The position numbers and the translations under genes are program-made. Source: Streptomyces griseomycini (GTDB lineage Bacteria; Actinomycetota; Actinomycetes; Streptomycetales; Streptomycetaceae). Taken from it: 64,000 nt of DNA. Location of the stretch: NCBI RefSeq assembly GCF_014203535.1, contig NZ_JACHJI010000021.1:1-64000 (forward strand), given 5' to 3'. Shown here in pieces: positions 37,496 to 45,220 of this stretch; the stretch's first letter is position 1; each line of letters starts with the position of its first letter. The notes beneath the pieces are model-generated. The model ran no database searches, was not told the origin of the DNA, and saw only the letters and a program-made list of their open reading frames with translations.

Positions 37496-38152
37496 ATGTC
37501 GGCACAGCCTCAAGGGGATCCCCGCAGGGCCCCCGGCTCATCCCCACCTCGTGCGCCGAGTCCCAGCAGCCCGTACGCCGGAACGCTCGGTCCGAGGAAG
37601 AACCTCGTCGAGCTGCCCGTCGGCCACACGGCGGAGGTCAAGCCCCCGGTCACCGCCGGCGACTTCGTCGGCAAGTACTTCGCCCAGGACAGCCTGGAGT
37701 TCCTGCGCTGGGCCGCCAGGTACTTCAGGGACGACAACGTCACCCTGTGCGTGCTGCTCTACATGATGGGAAGCCAGGAGGTCGGAGGGGCCGTCGAGCT
37801 CAAGCAGACCGAGATCGCGGCCGAGCTGGACATGGACCCCGCCCAGGTGTCACGGGCCCAGACCAAGCTGAAGAGACTGGGGCTGGCCTACTCCCCGAAG
37901 AAGGGGTCGATCCAGCTCCAGCCCGCGGTGACCCTCCGCGGGGGCTACCGAGTGGTCCAGAAGCCCGTTCGCGGGTCGGCCGCCAAGAGCGTCAAGGTCC
38001 AGGTGGAGCAACTGAGCCTGCTCAATGAGCTGGTGCTCGACCCCAACGTCCCGGAAGAGTTCAGAGGCATGGCCCTTCCGGGTGCGAAACTACCCAAGCC
38101 GTCGACGAGGGCGCGCAAGCGTAAGCGCACGGAGAAGAAGCCGGAGGCGTGA
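37496..38152 (+). CDS. Plasmid replication-type winged-helix protein, first of a pair
   Basis: The 218-residue protein has a proline-rich start (about residues 1-45), then KPPVTAGDFVGKYFAQDSLEFLRWAARYFRDDNVTLCVLLYMMG. Next is a winged-helix segment (AVELKQTEIAAELDMDPAQVSRAQTKLKRLGLAYSPKKGSIQLQPAVTLRGGYRVVQ) and a basic tail (RKRKRTEKK). This resembles RepL/linear-plasmid Rep DNA-binding proteins. ATG 37496 follows a GAGGAG-rich site. It overlaps the second gene, and palindromic repeats lie just upstream. Replication role is inferred from fold, pairing and repeats. Confidence 0.65.
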   Translation: MSAQPQGDPRRAPGSSPPRAPSPSSPYAGTLGPRKNLVELPVGHTAEVKPPVTAGDFVGKYFAQDSLEFLRWAARYFRDDNVTLCVLLYMMGSQEVGGAVELKQTEIAAELDMDPAQVSRAQTKLKRLGLAYSPKKGSIQLQPAVTLRGGYRVVQKPVRGSAAKSVKVQVEQLSLLNELVLDPNVPEEFRGMALPGAKLPKPSTRARKRKRTEKKPEA

Positions 38153-38154
38153 GG

Positions 38155-38697
38155 ATGAGGACTGCAGCGTCTGCGAACCCGGAGCCGCCGGAGCTGACAT
38201 ACGGCACCTTCAACGGCTTCGCCTACATGCCCGCGATGCCGGGGATCGCCTACCGGGTGCTCTTCCGGCTCCTGGGGACCCAGGAGCCGGGAGGACGCTG
38301 CCTGGTCACCGAGGAGGAACTGGCCGAAGCCCTGGACGTGCACCGCTCCATGGCGGGACGGGGCCTGCAGGCCCTGATCCTCGCCAAGCTGGTGTTCCGC
38401 CAGGCCAAAGGCATCTACTTCCTCAACCCGATGATCAGCGGCGCGCGCAGCGTCACCGAGCACCTGGAGGCCATCGGGACACTCGATCCCGAGGACCGTC
38501 TCGACGTCGACGACTACCAGGAGCGTTACGACGCAGCCGTCGCCCAGGCCGAGCGGGAGAAGAAGGAGAAGCGCCTGGGCCGCAGGAGCCCGTCCGGCAC
38601 CTCGAAGCCGGCCAAGGCGGCTCGGGAGGGGACCGCGGAGGTGCTGAGCCTCTCGACGGCCCGTGGCCGGTCGCGGCGGCGGCCGTCCCGTTCGTGA
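38155..38697 (+). CDS. RepL-like winged-helix protein, second of a pair
   Basis: The 180-residue protein starts MRTAASANPEPPELTYGTFNGFAYMPAMPGIAYRVLFRLLGTQEPGG. Its winged-helix core is RCLVTEEELAEALDVHRSMAGRGLQALILAKLVFRQAKGIYFLNPMISGARSV. The GIYFLNP strand is like the RepL wing (GVYMxNP). The tail is basic and disordered. Homology to the upstream gene is visible in the same order of helices, suggesting an old duplication. ATG 38155 has GGAGG seven bases upstream; GTG 38149 overlaps the first gene's stop. A strong terminator follows. Confidence 0.65.
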   Translation: MRTAASANPEPPELTYGTFNGFAYMPAMPGIAYRVLFRLLGTQEPGGRCLVTEEELAEALDVHRSMAGRGLQALILAKLVFRQAKGIYFLNPMISGARSVTEHLEAIGTLDPEDRLDVDDYQERYDAAVAQAEREKKEKRLGRRSPSGTSKPAKAAREGTAEVLSLSTARGRSRRRPSRS

Positions 38698-38713
38698 CAC
38701 GACCGGCACAACC

Positions 38714-38745
38714 ATCGAGGCCCCCGCCGGAGCGGGGGCCTCGAT
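38714..38745 (+). terminator. Perfect 14-bp hairpin after the rep pair
   Basis: Arms ATCGAGGCCCCCGC (38714-38727) and GCGGGGGCCTCGAT (38732-38745) with loop CGGA, beginning 17 bases past the second rep stop. A clear end for the rep operon. Confidence 0.8.
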
Positions 38746-38961
38746 GTGTCCAGGTTTCGGCGGACAGCCTACCGCCTGACGTGTGCAGGCACCACAGAGG
38801 ACCTCGACGTCGGCGCCGTGTCGGTGCCTCCGGGCCGGGCGACCAGCACCCCCGTCTGCCTGCTGCGGGACGAGTCAGACCGTGCCGGACGGCCCGGGAC
38901 GTGCGCGGAGTCGACCACCTCGCTTCGTCCGCGGCTCCCTGGAAGGTGATGCGGCGGCAGT

Positions 38962-38982
38962 GATTATCACGCCGTGATAATC
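38962..38982. promoter_or_regulatory. parS-like palindrome, site 1
   Basis: Arms GATTATCAC and GTGATAATC flank a GCC centre. It is one of four copies in 8.3 kb around parAB and is in the opposite orientation (GCC rather than GGC) to the other three. It lies downstream of the rep operon in a gene-poor stretch. Confidence 0.75.
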
Positions 38983-39361
38983 CGGCCCCCGTCCTCCGTG
39001 AAGCTCCCGAGGCTGTCGCACGGCCACGGGCCGCGGACGGCCGGCAGCCGGACAGGTCGGCCGGCCGTCCGCGGCCCGAACGGAGGCGTGCCCTTCCCCT
39101 CCGCCGTCGGCTCCGCACAGGAGAGCGGTGCGGCACCGGGCCCGTGGAGAGGCCGCAGCAGCAGCCGTCGGCCTTCTCCGGGGGTCAGCAGGGTGCCGCG
39201 ACGGCGCGTGTGCCCGGCTCCACGAACGCCGGTGGCCGGATCCCGGTCCCCGGTCCCGTACTCCTGACGGACGTGGACCGGCGGGACGGGACGGCGTCCC
39301 GCTGTGTGGTGCGGTTCGCACGGGGTCGGCACGGGACCGGCCCCCGGTTCGCGGCGGGGAA
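38983..39361. other. Intergenic region, nothing recognised
   Basis: About 380 bases between parS-like site 1 and the hydrolase gene. No frame has convincing protein-like composition and no hairpin stands out. Confidence 0.4.
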
Positions 39362-39931
39362 TCAGACCGAGGCGAGGAACGTCCGCACGCGCTCCAGCAG
39401 CAGCTCGGACGCCTCCGCGTCGAAGGCCTCGAGAGAGGCGTCGGTGAACAGGTGCTGTTCACCGGGGTAGACGAACAGCTCCGCAGCCGGTGCGGACTTG
39501 ACCAGCTCGCGCGCCGCGGGCAGGTCCTCGTCGAAGAACTCGTCGCCCTCCTTGCCGTGGATCTGCACCGGCACACCGTCGGGCCAGGACTCCCCGTACT
39601 CGCTGACGGGGATGCAGGAGTGCATCAGCAGTGCTCCACGTGCGCCGGGCCGCGTCTGCGCGAGCTTCTGGGCGATCGTCACGCCGAACGAGAGGCCGGC
39701 GTACACCAGTTCCGGGCCGAGGTCCTCGGCCGCCGCCGCGCCACGTTCCCTGAGGGTGTCGAACCCGGCCTCCCGCACGAACCCCATGCCCTCCTCGAGG
39801 CTGCCGAAGGTGCGGCCCTCGAACAGATCCGGAGTGTGCACGGTGTGGCCGGCCTGCCGCAGGTCGTCGGCGAACGCCCGGACCCCGTCGGTCAAGCCCT
39901 GGACGTGGTGGTAGAGCAGGACCTCAGTCAT
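39362..39931 (-). CDS. Dienelactone-hydrolase-family protein
   Basis: The 189-residue alpha/beta hydrolase has strand-turn TEVLLYHHVQGLTDGVRAFADDLRQAGHTVHTPDLFEG and a nucleophile elbow YAGLSFGVTIAQKLA (G-L-S-F-G). Later it has IHGKEGDEFFDEDLPAARELV (acid) and YPGEQHLFTD (histidine). It is typical of short bacterial dienelactone hydrolases of unknown natural substrate. ATG 39931 is chosen because the open frame upstream is low-complexity and belongs to transposase debris. Confidence 0.9.
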   Translation of the reverse strand: MTEVLLYHHVQGLTDGVRAFADDLRQAGHTVHTPDLFEGRTFGSLEEGMGFVREAGFDTLRERGAAAAEDLGPELVYAGLSFGVTIAQKLAQTRPGARGALLMHSCIPVSEYGESWPDGVPVQIHGKEGDEFFDEDLPAARELVKSAPAAELFVYPGEQHLFTDASLEAFDAEASELLLERVRTFLASV

Positions 39932-40076
39932 GTTCCGCGGTGCCCCTCGCCTGTTGGTCGACTGTTCCGGAAACGCACCGGAACGCTGGTGCCTCACCCA
40001 GCACCCGACCATCTCACAGCTCATGAGCGCGCGGCAGGCAGTTCGCCTCCACGCCTCCACGCCTCGCGGACGAGCG

Positions 40077-40178
40077 GCGAGAGGGACCACCGCCTCGTAC
40101 GGGGTGGCGGTCCCGCCGTATCCGGTCGCGATGCCGCGGAAGCCCGTGAGCCGGTTGAAGCGGCGTCCGACGATGCCG
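40077..40178 (-). repeat. Left arm of a 102-bp inverted repeat
   Basis: The reverse complement of 40077-40178 matches 41118-41219 with three mismatches. Both arms are pieces of the 3' part of an IS5-type transposase gene (FNRLTGFRGIATGYGGTA...). The arms enclose about 940 bases containing the small secreted poly-valine protein gene. Confidence 0.85.
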
Positions 40179-40310
40179 CGGCGGCGGCAGGCCCCGGTCC
40201 AGCCGGTGGCGCCGCCGGTCGGCCTTCTCCGGGACGGTGTGTGCGGTGCCGCGTTCGCGGAGGTGATCGCGGAGGTCGCGGAAGGTGTGGACCATCCCGT
40301 TGATCACCCT
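40077..40310 (-). pseudogene. IS5-family transposase remnant, frameshifted
   Basis: Reading on the minus strand gives VHTFRDLRDHLRERGTAHTVPEKADRRRHRLDRG, and then in a shifted frame FNRLTGFRGIATGYGGTATPYEAVV. This corresponds to the C-terminal third of IS5-type transposases (LRRRGIxHTIPEKADQ..., RRNVVERCFNRLKxFRGIATRYD). Frameshifts and missing 5' sequence make it non-functional. Confidence 0.75.
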
Positions 40311-40740
40311 GCGGCCCTCCACCCGCGGCCGGCCAGGGGCCGCCCGCGGTATCGGCGGAGCGGGCAACTCCCCCTTCTGGTGGGTGGGTTCGTGACGGCG
40401 TGCCACCCCGCCACGAGCCGCCGTCCAGCGATCCTCGAAGACGGACCCCAGGGGGCCGGTGGAGGGCGATGCCGGCCGTCCCGGGCCGGAAGGTGCCGAA
40501 GCGGTCCTCGGCCGGAGCGCCCCGGCCGGGCTCCGCTCGCGGTCCTTGAGGAGCGGCATCGGCGAAGGGCGCCTAGCCTTTATGGGTGAGAGCCGCTCTT
40601 CGGGCACCCCCGCCGATCGGCGAGGCACTGTCCACCTACCCAAGCGGTGACACCCACGACCGCGCCGCAGGTTTGCCGCAGCGGACGCGGCCATCGTCTC
40701 GAGCATCGGCGATGCGCGAGGGATGGAAGGAAGTCAGATC
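40311..40740. other. Non-coding region before the poly-valine gene
   Basis: About 430 bases of GC-rich sequence with no convincing gene. The last 100 include the likely promoter of the secreted protein gene. The segment sits inside the inverted-repeat unit. Confidence 0.4.
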
Positions 40741-40974
40741 ATGAATGCACAACGTGTGAGGCGCTTCTTCGCGGTCTCCGCCGTCGGGGTTCTGATGGCC
40801 GGTGGTGCCACGATCGGCGCAGCAAGTACGGCCTCGGCAGCCGCCCCGGCCAGTTCTCCCGCCCTGGTCAGCCGTGACTCGTGTGGTCCCTACGGCTTGC
40901 AGGGCCACAACTGCCACTTCCACGACGGCTTCAACAACAACAACGACGTCGTCGTAGTCGTCGTGGTGGTCTGA
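40741..40974 (+). CDS. Small secreted protein with a C-terminal valine tract
   Basis: The 77-residue protein has a twin-arginine-like or Sec signal (MNAQRVRRFFAVSAVGVLMAGGATIGAASTASAAAPA, cleavage near ASA-AAP). The mature part is only about 40 residues: RDSCGPYGLQGHNCHFHDGF, four asparagines, Asp and eight valines ending the protein. Valine codons vary (GTC, GTA, GTG), so the tract is not a simple DNA repeat. Two cysteines could form a disulfide. The mature end is strongly beta/aggregation prone; a chaplin-like or membrane role is speculative. ATG 40741 has GGAAGG upstream. Confidence 0.75.
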   Translation: MNAQRVRRFFAVSAVGVLMAGGATIGAASTASAAAPASSPALVSRDSCGPYGLQGHNCHFHDGFNNNNDVVVVVVVV

Positions 40975-41082
40975 GCGGTTCGACGGAGCACGGCCGGGGG
41001 CCGCCACCCGCACCGCGGGTGGCGGCCCTCACGGCGTCCACGGGCCTGCCGATCAGGCAACAGCCATGCCGACGCCGCCTTC

Positions 41083-41260
41083 ACCGGCCCCGATCACCTG
41101 GTGCGCACCCTCCGGCACGGCATCGTCGGACGCTGCTTCAACCGGCTCACGGGCTTCCGCGGCATCGCGACCGGATACGGCGGGACCGCCATCCCGTACG
41201 AGGCGGCGGTCCCTCTCGCGTCGTTCCTGCTCCGGGCAGGACCTGTTCGGAGCAGGACCC
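41083..41260 (+). pseudogene. IS5-family transposase 3' remnant (right)
   Basis: Frame reads TLRHGIVGRCFNRLTGFRGIATGYGGTAIPYEAAVPLASFLLRA, the C-terminal end of an IS5-type transposase (RRNVVERCFNRLKxFRGIATRYDKTAxxYxAAVxLAS). The catalytic N-terminus is missing. It is the right partner of the inverted repeat with 40077-40178. Confidence 0.8.
41118..41219 (+). repeat. Right arm of the 102-bp inverted repeat
   Basis: About 97 percent identical to the reverse complement of 40077-40178. See the left arm for context. Confidence 0.85.
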
Positions 41261-41322
41261 TGGATCCCCGCCCCAGAAGGTCGCTGGAGCCCGTTCCCGT
41301 GGGCGCTGCCGCGCCGGACGGC

Positions 41323-41343
41323 GATTATCACGGCGTGATAATC
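41323..41343. promoter_or_regulatory. parS-like palindrome, site 2
   Basis: Arms GATTATCAC and GTGATAATC with a GGC centre. Flanks on both sides (about 48 bp in total) match those of site 3 at 45.1 kb, so the site was duplicated with its surroundings. It overlaps the last codons of the minus-strand frame ending at 41328. Confidence 0.75.
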
Positions 41344-41748
41344 CAGCCGGGGCGCCCCTCAGGTGTCCCGTCCCGGGCGAGTACGGGCAGCCTCGTCCTG
41401 GACGTGTGCCGGTCAGCCGCGTCGCGACCACGATCGTCGACGAGCCGGTGGGGCCGGGACGCGGGCAGGCGGAGAGCGATGTCCACCTCGTCGTGCGGGT
41501 CCTCCCCGTCGGCTTCCCGGGTTCCGCCGAGACCGTGCCGGGCTGTCTCACCGACGTAGGCACCGAGGGCGGACAGGCGCGGCCCCGGGTCGGTTGCGAG
41601 GAGGCCGCCGGCCACCGCGGTCCCGTGGACGCTGTGCTCGGTCAGGAAGCGCTCGGTGTCCGGCGTGCTCTCGGGCGTGAAGTCCGCGCGGTGGCCGGAG
41701 CCGTTCCCGGAGCCGTTCAGGGCGCGGGCGATCCAGGCCGCGACCGGG
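41328..41748 (-). pseudogene. Probable remnant of a hypothetical gene
   Basis: The minus frame reads AAWIARALNGSGNGSGHRADFTPESTPDTERFLTEHSVHGTAVAGGLLATDPGPRLSALGAYVGETARHGLGG, then GEDPHDEVDIALRLP. I recognise this as a common Streptomyces protein type with a LxALGAYVGExxR motif, function unknown. No ATG or GTG start is found in frame before the upstream DUF6461 stop, and the end diverges into the parS-like site. It looks like a truncated gene. Confidence 0.45.
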
Positions 41749-42357
41749 TCACCTGATCTCTGCGCTGCCGCAGGCGAACGTGGTTCCTCGGAGCAGTTCC
41801 GGTGTGATGCGGACGCCGGTCAGATGCTCGGCCAGAGCGAACGCCGCCGGTGCGGACAGGTCCTCCGCCGTGTCGGAGGTCCCCTCCCAGAACGGGAAGC
41901 CGATGTCGTGCATGGCCGGCAGGAGTTCGTCGGGGGTCGTTCCTCGTCGGCTGTCGGGGAACCCGGGCTCGAAGGCCAGGCGGTTCGTCGTGTCCTCGGC
42001 CCAGAGGAACGAGTCGACGCCGTTGATGTTGACGAAGTGCGAGACCCAACGGGTGCCGGCGGATGCCGGCAGGGCCTTCTCCTCGGTGACGCCGAGATAG
42101 CCGTTGGGCTCGACCAGCAGCGTCCAGTCCCCGATGGTCGTCATGGCGATCAGCTGCCGGGTGTCGTCGGAGTCCGAGAGGCCGAAGGCCGCCTCCACCA
42201 CCTGCTCCGCCCCGGTCCGCGGGGACTCCTCGCGCCCCCGGAGACGGCGGAGGACCTCTGACGGCGGCAGGCGGTGCACCAGGGTGAAGCAGTACGCCTC
42301 TGCGAGCTCGGGAAAGCGCTCCTCGAACCACACGTAGTCGGCAGCGGTCGACGTCAT
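41749..42357 (-). CDS. DUF6461-type protein
   Basis: The 202-residue protein begins MTSTAADYVWFEERFPELAEAYCFTLVHRLPPSEVLRRLRG and continues QLIAMTTIGDWTLLVEPNGYLGVTEEKA, WVSHFVNINGVDSFLWAEDTTNRLAFEP. I recognise this as the DUF6461 pattern, of unknown function and often found in variable actinomycete regions. ATG 42357 has GAGG nine bases upstream; the open frame extends 10 codons further. The following remnant at 41328-41748 may have been its operon partner. Confidence 0.8.
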   Translation of the reverse strand: MTSTAADYVWFEERFPELAEAYCFTLVHRLPPSEVLRRLRGREESPRTGAEQVVEAAFGLSDSDDTRQLIAMTTIGDWTLLVEPNGYLGVTEEKALPASAGTRWVSHFVNINGVDSFLWAEDTTNRLAFEPGFPDSRRGTTPDELLPAMHDIGFPFWEGTSDTAEDLSAPAAFALAEHLTGVRITPELLRGTTFACGSAEIR

Positions 42358-42668
42358 GTCCGAGATCCTCGCCGATGCCACTGACATCGGTGGCCGAGGC
42401 CGGCCCGGCGGATCATGGTGACGGCAGAGTGCGCCCGTAGGCCACAGCGTCTTCCTGCTCCGGCTCGTGGACGGCGGGGCGCCGCCCCGGCCGCCGAACG
42501 CTTCCTGCGGGGGACGGAGCCGTACGGGGTGCCAGGCGGGCGGGGGAAGGCTTCTCCGAACTCCGCGCGGAGGACGGGACGAGCCGTGGCCGTGCGGGCC
42601 TGCTCGATCCGCACGCCCCGAGGACCCGCGCGGCCGTCGTCGATGTCACGGCCTGCCCGGCAAGCCGG
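42358..42668. other. Intergenic region, nothing recognised
   Basis: About 310 GC-rich bases between the DUF6461 and MOSC genes. No hairpin, repeat or protein-like frame noted. Confidence 0.4.
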
Positions 42669-43211
42669 TCAGACCCGGTCCAGGGGCCGGTGCGGTCCGC
42701 TGGGAAGTTCCACCTCGACGGTGTCGCCGGGGCGCACCACACCGCCTTCCCTCACGACGCTCATGATTCCGGCTTTGCGCACGACGTTCCCCGTCTCGTC
42801 ACGGCCGACGACCTGCTTCAGCAGCCCGTCCTGGAAGTTGTCGATCTGCAGGCAGGGGTTGCGGAGGCCGGTGACCTCCAGGACCGCGGAGTCGCCGATG
42901 CGCAGCAGCGCGCCGACCGGCAGACCGAGCAGATCGATGCCGCGCGTGGTGACGTTCTCGCCGAGTTCGCCGGGCGCCACCCTGAACCCTTCTTCGCCGA
43001 CCTCGTCGAAGAGCTCTTCGTGGATGAGGTGAACCTGGCGCAGGTTCGGCTGGGTGGGGTCCTGCGCGACGCGCGAGCGGTGTTTGACCGTCACACCGGC
43101 GTGCACGTCCCCCTCCACACCGAGCCCGGCGAGCAGTCTGACGCTGTCCCGGTTCGGCTTGGTGAACGAGTACTCCCCGTTGCTGCTGACCGCCGTCACT
43201 CTTCCGCTCAT
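42669..43211 (-). CDS. MOSC-domain protein
   Basis: The 180-residue protein has VTAVSSNGEYSFTKPNRDSVRLLAGLGVEGDVHAG, QVHLIHEELFDEV, PGELGENVTTRGIDL and the conserved cysteine in VTGLRNPCLQIDNF, the pattern of YiiM-type MOSC proteins. These bind molybdenum or sulfur-transfer cofactors and act on reactive or N-hydroxylated compounds. ATG 43211 has a GGGGGG-rich upstream site. It lies just outside the left end of the IS-like element. Confidence 0.9.
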   Translation of the reverse strand: MSGRVTAVSSNGEYSFTKPNRDSVRLLAGLGVEGDVHAGVTVKHRSRVAQDPTQPNLRQVHLIHEELFDEVGEEGFRVAPGELGENVTTRGIDLLGLPVGALLRIGDSAVLEVTGLRNPCLQIDNFQDGLLKQVVGRDETGNVVRKAGIMSVVREGGVVRPGDTVEVELPSGPHRPLDRV

Positions 43212-43284
43212 GCCCCGGAACCCCCCTCGTCGGTGACCGTGTCCCGCCACGAGCCTAGGGCCCGTCTTCAGACGATGGTGTGGT

Positions 43285-43998
43285 TCACCTGCTGAGGTTT
43301 GCCTGGCGCAGGACGCGAGGTGCGGACACGTGACCATCTCGAAGAACCGAGGCCTCTACAAGCACGGCGACATCAGCGGCCAGGGAACGACTGGCGCCGT
43401 TCTCGGCCAGCCAGCGGGCTGCGGCCACGGTGCCATAGGTTGACCAGCCGCCGATGAGCACGACGCGCCTGTCCGGGTTTAGGGGGTTCGCAGCTCGGAC
43501 GATATAGCCGCAATCACGTACGACTTCTCCGTCTGCAGCGTCTCCGGTGTAGGCAGTCCCCTCCCAGGTGATCGCTCCTCCTCCCAGCCGGAACGGCAAC
43601 GCCTCCGTCATGACCTCCAGGATTCGGCGGGCTGCCTCGTTGTTCTTCGGTCCGCCCAAGATGAGCAGGTCGTGCTCCATCTCGCTGCCCGGCAAGTGTG
43701 CCGACAGGCGGACCTTCTCCAAATCGAGGTCCCGATAGGCGTGGGTGAGAGAGGGAACGAGCACGGACAGCGCCCGGACCTGTCCCAGACCGGCTACAGG
43801 TCGCTGGTAACGGCCGGTGTCGACGTAGGAGGTGTCCAGAACGATGGAGAGTTCGCTTGCGTTCAGATAGCGCCACGTACGACGTGCGGGCAGCCGCTTG
43901 ACCACGAGCCAGCGCACCAGGGTGCCGATCCCGGTGAGCACGGCGGCCACCACTGCACTGAGAATCTGCGAGCCCACAGCCCCCGCAATAACATCCAT
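43285..43998 (-). CDS. Unrecognised membrane-anchored protein inside the IS-like element
   Basis: The 237-residue protein has an N-terminal hydrophobic segment (MDVIAGAVGSQILSAVVAAVLTGIGTLVRWLVV) and then a soluble domain. That domain has LSIVLDTSYVDTG, LLILGGPKNNEAARRILEVM and YIVRAANPLNPDRRVVLIGGWSTYGTVAAARWLAENG. The GGP-N and NP-N-P-RRVVLIGG-STYGT features occur in uncharacterised actinobacterial proteins, some in defence-like contexts. ATG 43998 has GGGGGAG six bases upstream. It lies wholly within the inverted repeats, opposite the transposase remnant. Function unknown. Confidence 0.75.
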   Translation of the reverse strand: MDVIAGAVGSQILSAVVAAVLTGIGTLVRWLVVKRLPARRTWRYLNASELSIVLDTSYVDTGRYQRPVAGLGQVRALSVLVPSLTHAYRDLDLEKVRLSAHLPGSEMEHDLLILGGPKNNEAARRILEVMTEALPFRLGGGAITWEGTAYTGDAADGEVVRDCGYIVRAANPLNPDRRVVLIGGWSTYGTVAAARWLAENGASRSLAADVAVLVEASVLRDGHVSAPRVLRQANLSR

Positions 43999-44062
43999 GG
44001 CGATCTCCCCCCCTCCGCGCGCCCAGACCTTGCCTGGGCCGCCCCATTGGATCATGGGCCGA

Positions 44063-44577
44063 ACTGCCGCTCAGCCAGGGCAGAAAGAACAGGACGATCA
44101 CGCCCTCGGTCGGTCCCGCGGAGGACTGACCACCAAAATTCACCCGGTCTGCGACGGCCGTGGTCGCCCCTGGCCGTGCTGCTCAGCCCGGGCCAGCACA
44201 ACGACAGCCCGTGCGCCCACCCCTTACTGGAACGTATCCGCGTGCCGCGAATCGGCACGGCCGCCCCCGCTGCCGCCCCGACCACCTGATCGCGGACAGG
44301 GCCTACAGCTCCCGGGCCTACCTGCGCCGACGCGGGATCGCCCACACCATCCCCGAACGCTCCGACCAGAAGGGCGACCGCCTACGCCGTGGCAGCGTCG
44401 GCGGTCACCCGCCGAGCTTCGACCAAGAGATCTATCGGCGCCGCAATACCGTCGAGCGGTGCTTCCACCTGCTCAAAGGCTTCCGTGGCATTGCTACCCG
44501 GTACGACAAGACCGCCACCAGTCATGAAGCAGCGGTCTGCCCGGCCTCGTGCCTGCTCTGGGCAAGATCTCTTTGAA
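44063..44577 (+). pseudogene. IS5-family transposase, 5'-truncated and frameshifted
   Basis: Begins in a frame reading EDHALGRSRGGLTTKIHPVCDGRGRPWP. It shifts and then continues DHLIADRAYSSRAYLRRRGIAHTIPERSDQ, FDQEIYRRRNTVERCFHLLKGFRGIATRYDKTATSHEAAVCPAS. The order matches the middle and C-terminal parts of IS5-type transposases, so the N-terminal DUF4096 part is lost. The stop lies at the right inverted repeat, as expected for the original IS. Confidence 0.85.
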
Positions 44578-44589
44578 GACGGGCCCTAG

Positions 44590-45113
44590 ACCCGGCCCCT
44601 CAACACACAGCAACGATCCATCGCGGGTAGGGCCGTCAGCCGACCAGCCACCGCACGTTCGCCGTCAGCACCACATCCGGCGTGCCCGCCCGTTGGACGT
44701 CCCGGCCCACCGCTCGTCAGACCGCCGCCGTCACAGCGCATCACGCCGCGTCCTCCGGCCCGTCCCACGACAGCCGGAACGGCTGCGAAGTCGTGCCCGT
44801 CACCGGCGGATCGAAGCCGAACGGCACCAAGGGGTCGCGCTCCGGCCACGATTCGTGGCCCCATGTCCGGCGCACGTCGCCGACCCGTACCAGCCTTACC
44901 AGCCGCACCGGTTGCCCTGACCGCGGAACGCCGGGAACCGGCGCCCGAGCAGTACGGAGCAGTACGGACTCGAACCGGACCGGCCACAGGCGCCCCGAAG
45001 ACCCCCCGCTCACGGAGGAACCCGCCCACCCGTGACCGGGACGGAGCCGAGCAGGCCACAGAACGGCGGGACCGCCCACACACCGCGGAGACGGGACGGC
45101 CACGCCGGACGGC
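44590..45113. other. Region between the IS-like element and parA, no confident gene
   Basis: About 520 bases. One minus frame ends RVGDVRRTWGHESWPERDPLVPFGFDPPVTGTTSQPFRLSWDGPEDAA (stop near 44741), which is protein-like and may be the end of a lost gene. The rest is low-complexity. The right end holds parS-like site 3. Confidence 0.4.
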
Positions 45114-45134
45114 AACTATCACGGCGTGATAATC
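45114..45134. promoter_or_regulatory. parS-like palindrome, site 3, just upstream of parA
   Basis: AACTATCAC, GGC, GTGATAATC: the left arm has two substitutions. Its flanks match site 2. It lies 85 bases before the parA start, where ParB binding could also repress the operon. Confidence 0.75.
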
Positions 45135-45202
45135 CAGCCGGGGCGCCCATCGGGTGAAACCGCGTCAGGACCTGCAAAGCGGGTGTCGTCACCTCTTCAG
45201 GA

Positions 45203-45220
45203 GTCAGTATGCTGACGTCA
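45203..45220. promoter_or_regulatory. Small inverted repeats over the parA start region
   Basis: GTCAG-TATG-CTGAC (45203-45216) and TGACGTCA (45213-45220) span from the Shine-Dalgarno region to the start codon. They could be autoregulatory sites for the ribbon-helix-helix domains of ParA; this is inference. Confidence 0.35.

Larger units (their letters stand above)
43255..44589. mobile_element. IS-like element with 15-bp ends, damaged transposase and cargo gene
   Basis: CTAGGGCCCGTCTTC (43255-43269) and GAAGACGGGCCCTAG (44575-44589) are perfect inverted repeats 1335 bp apart. The outer CTAG could be a target duplication (palindromic, so undecidable) with GGGCCCGTCTTC as the true ends. The right part holds a 5'-truncated, frameshifted IS5-type transposase whose stop region abuts the right end. 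The left part holds an unrelated minus-strand gene. The element probably arose when the transposase 5' half was replaced by foreign DNA. Confidence 0.75.

Noticed and set aside
42358..42668. Open frames between the DUF6461 and MOSC genes
   Set aside because: All are low-complexity Arg/Pro/Ser frames without start signals or conserved segments.
44960..44985. A GACTCGAACCGG sequence resembling a tRNA T-arm
   Set aside because: The T-stem does not pair and no tRNA body or acceptor strand is present.
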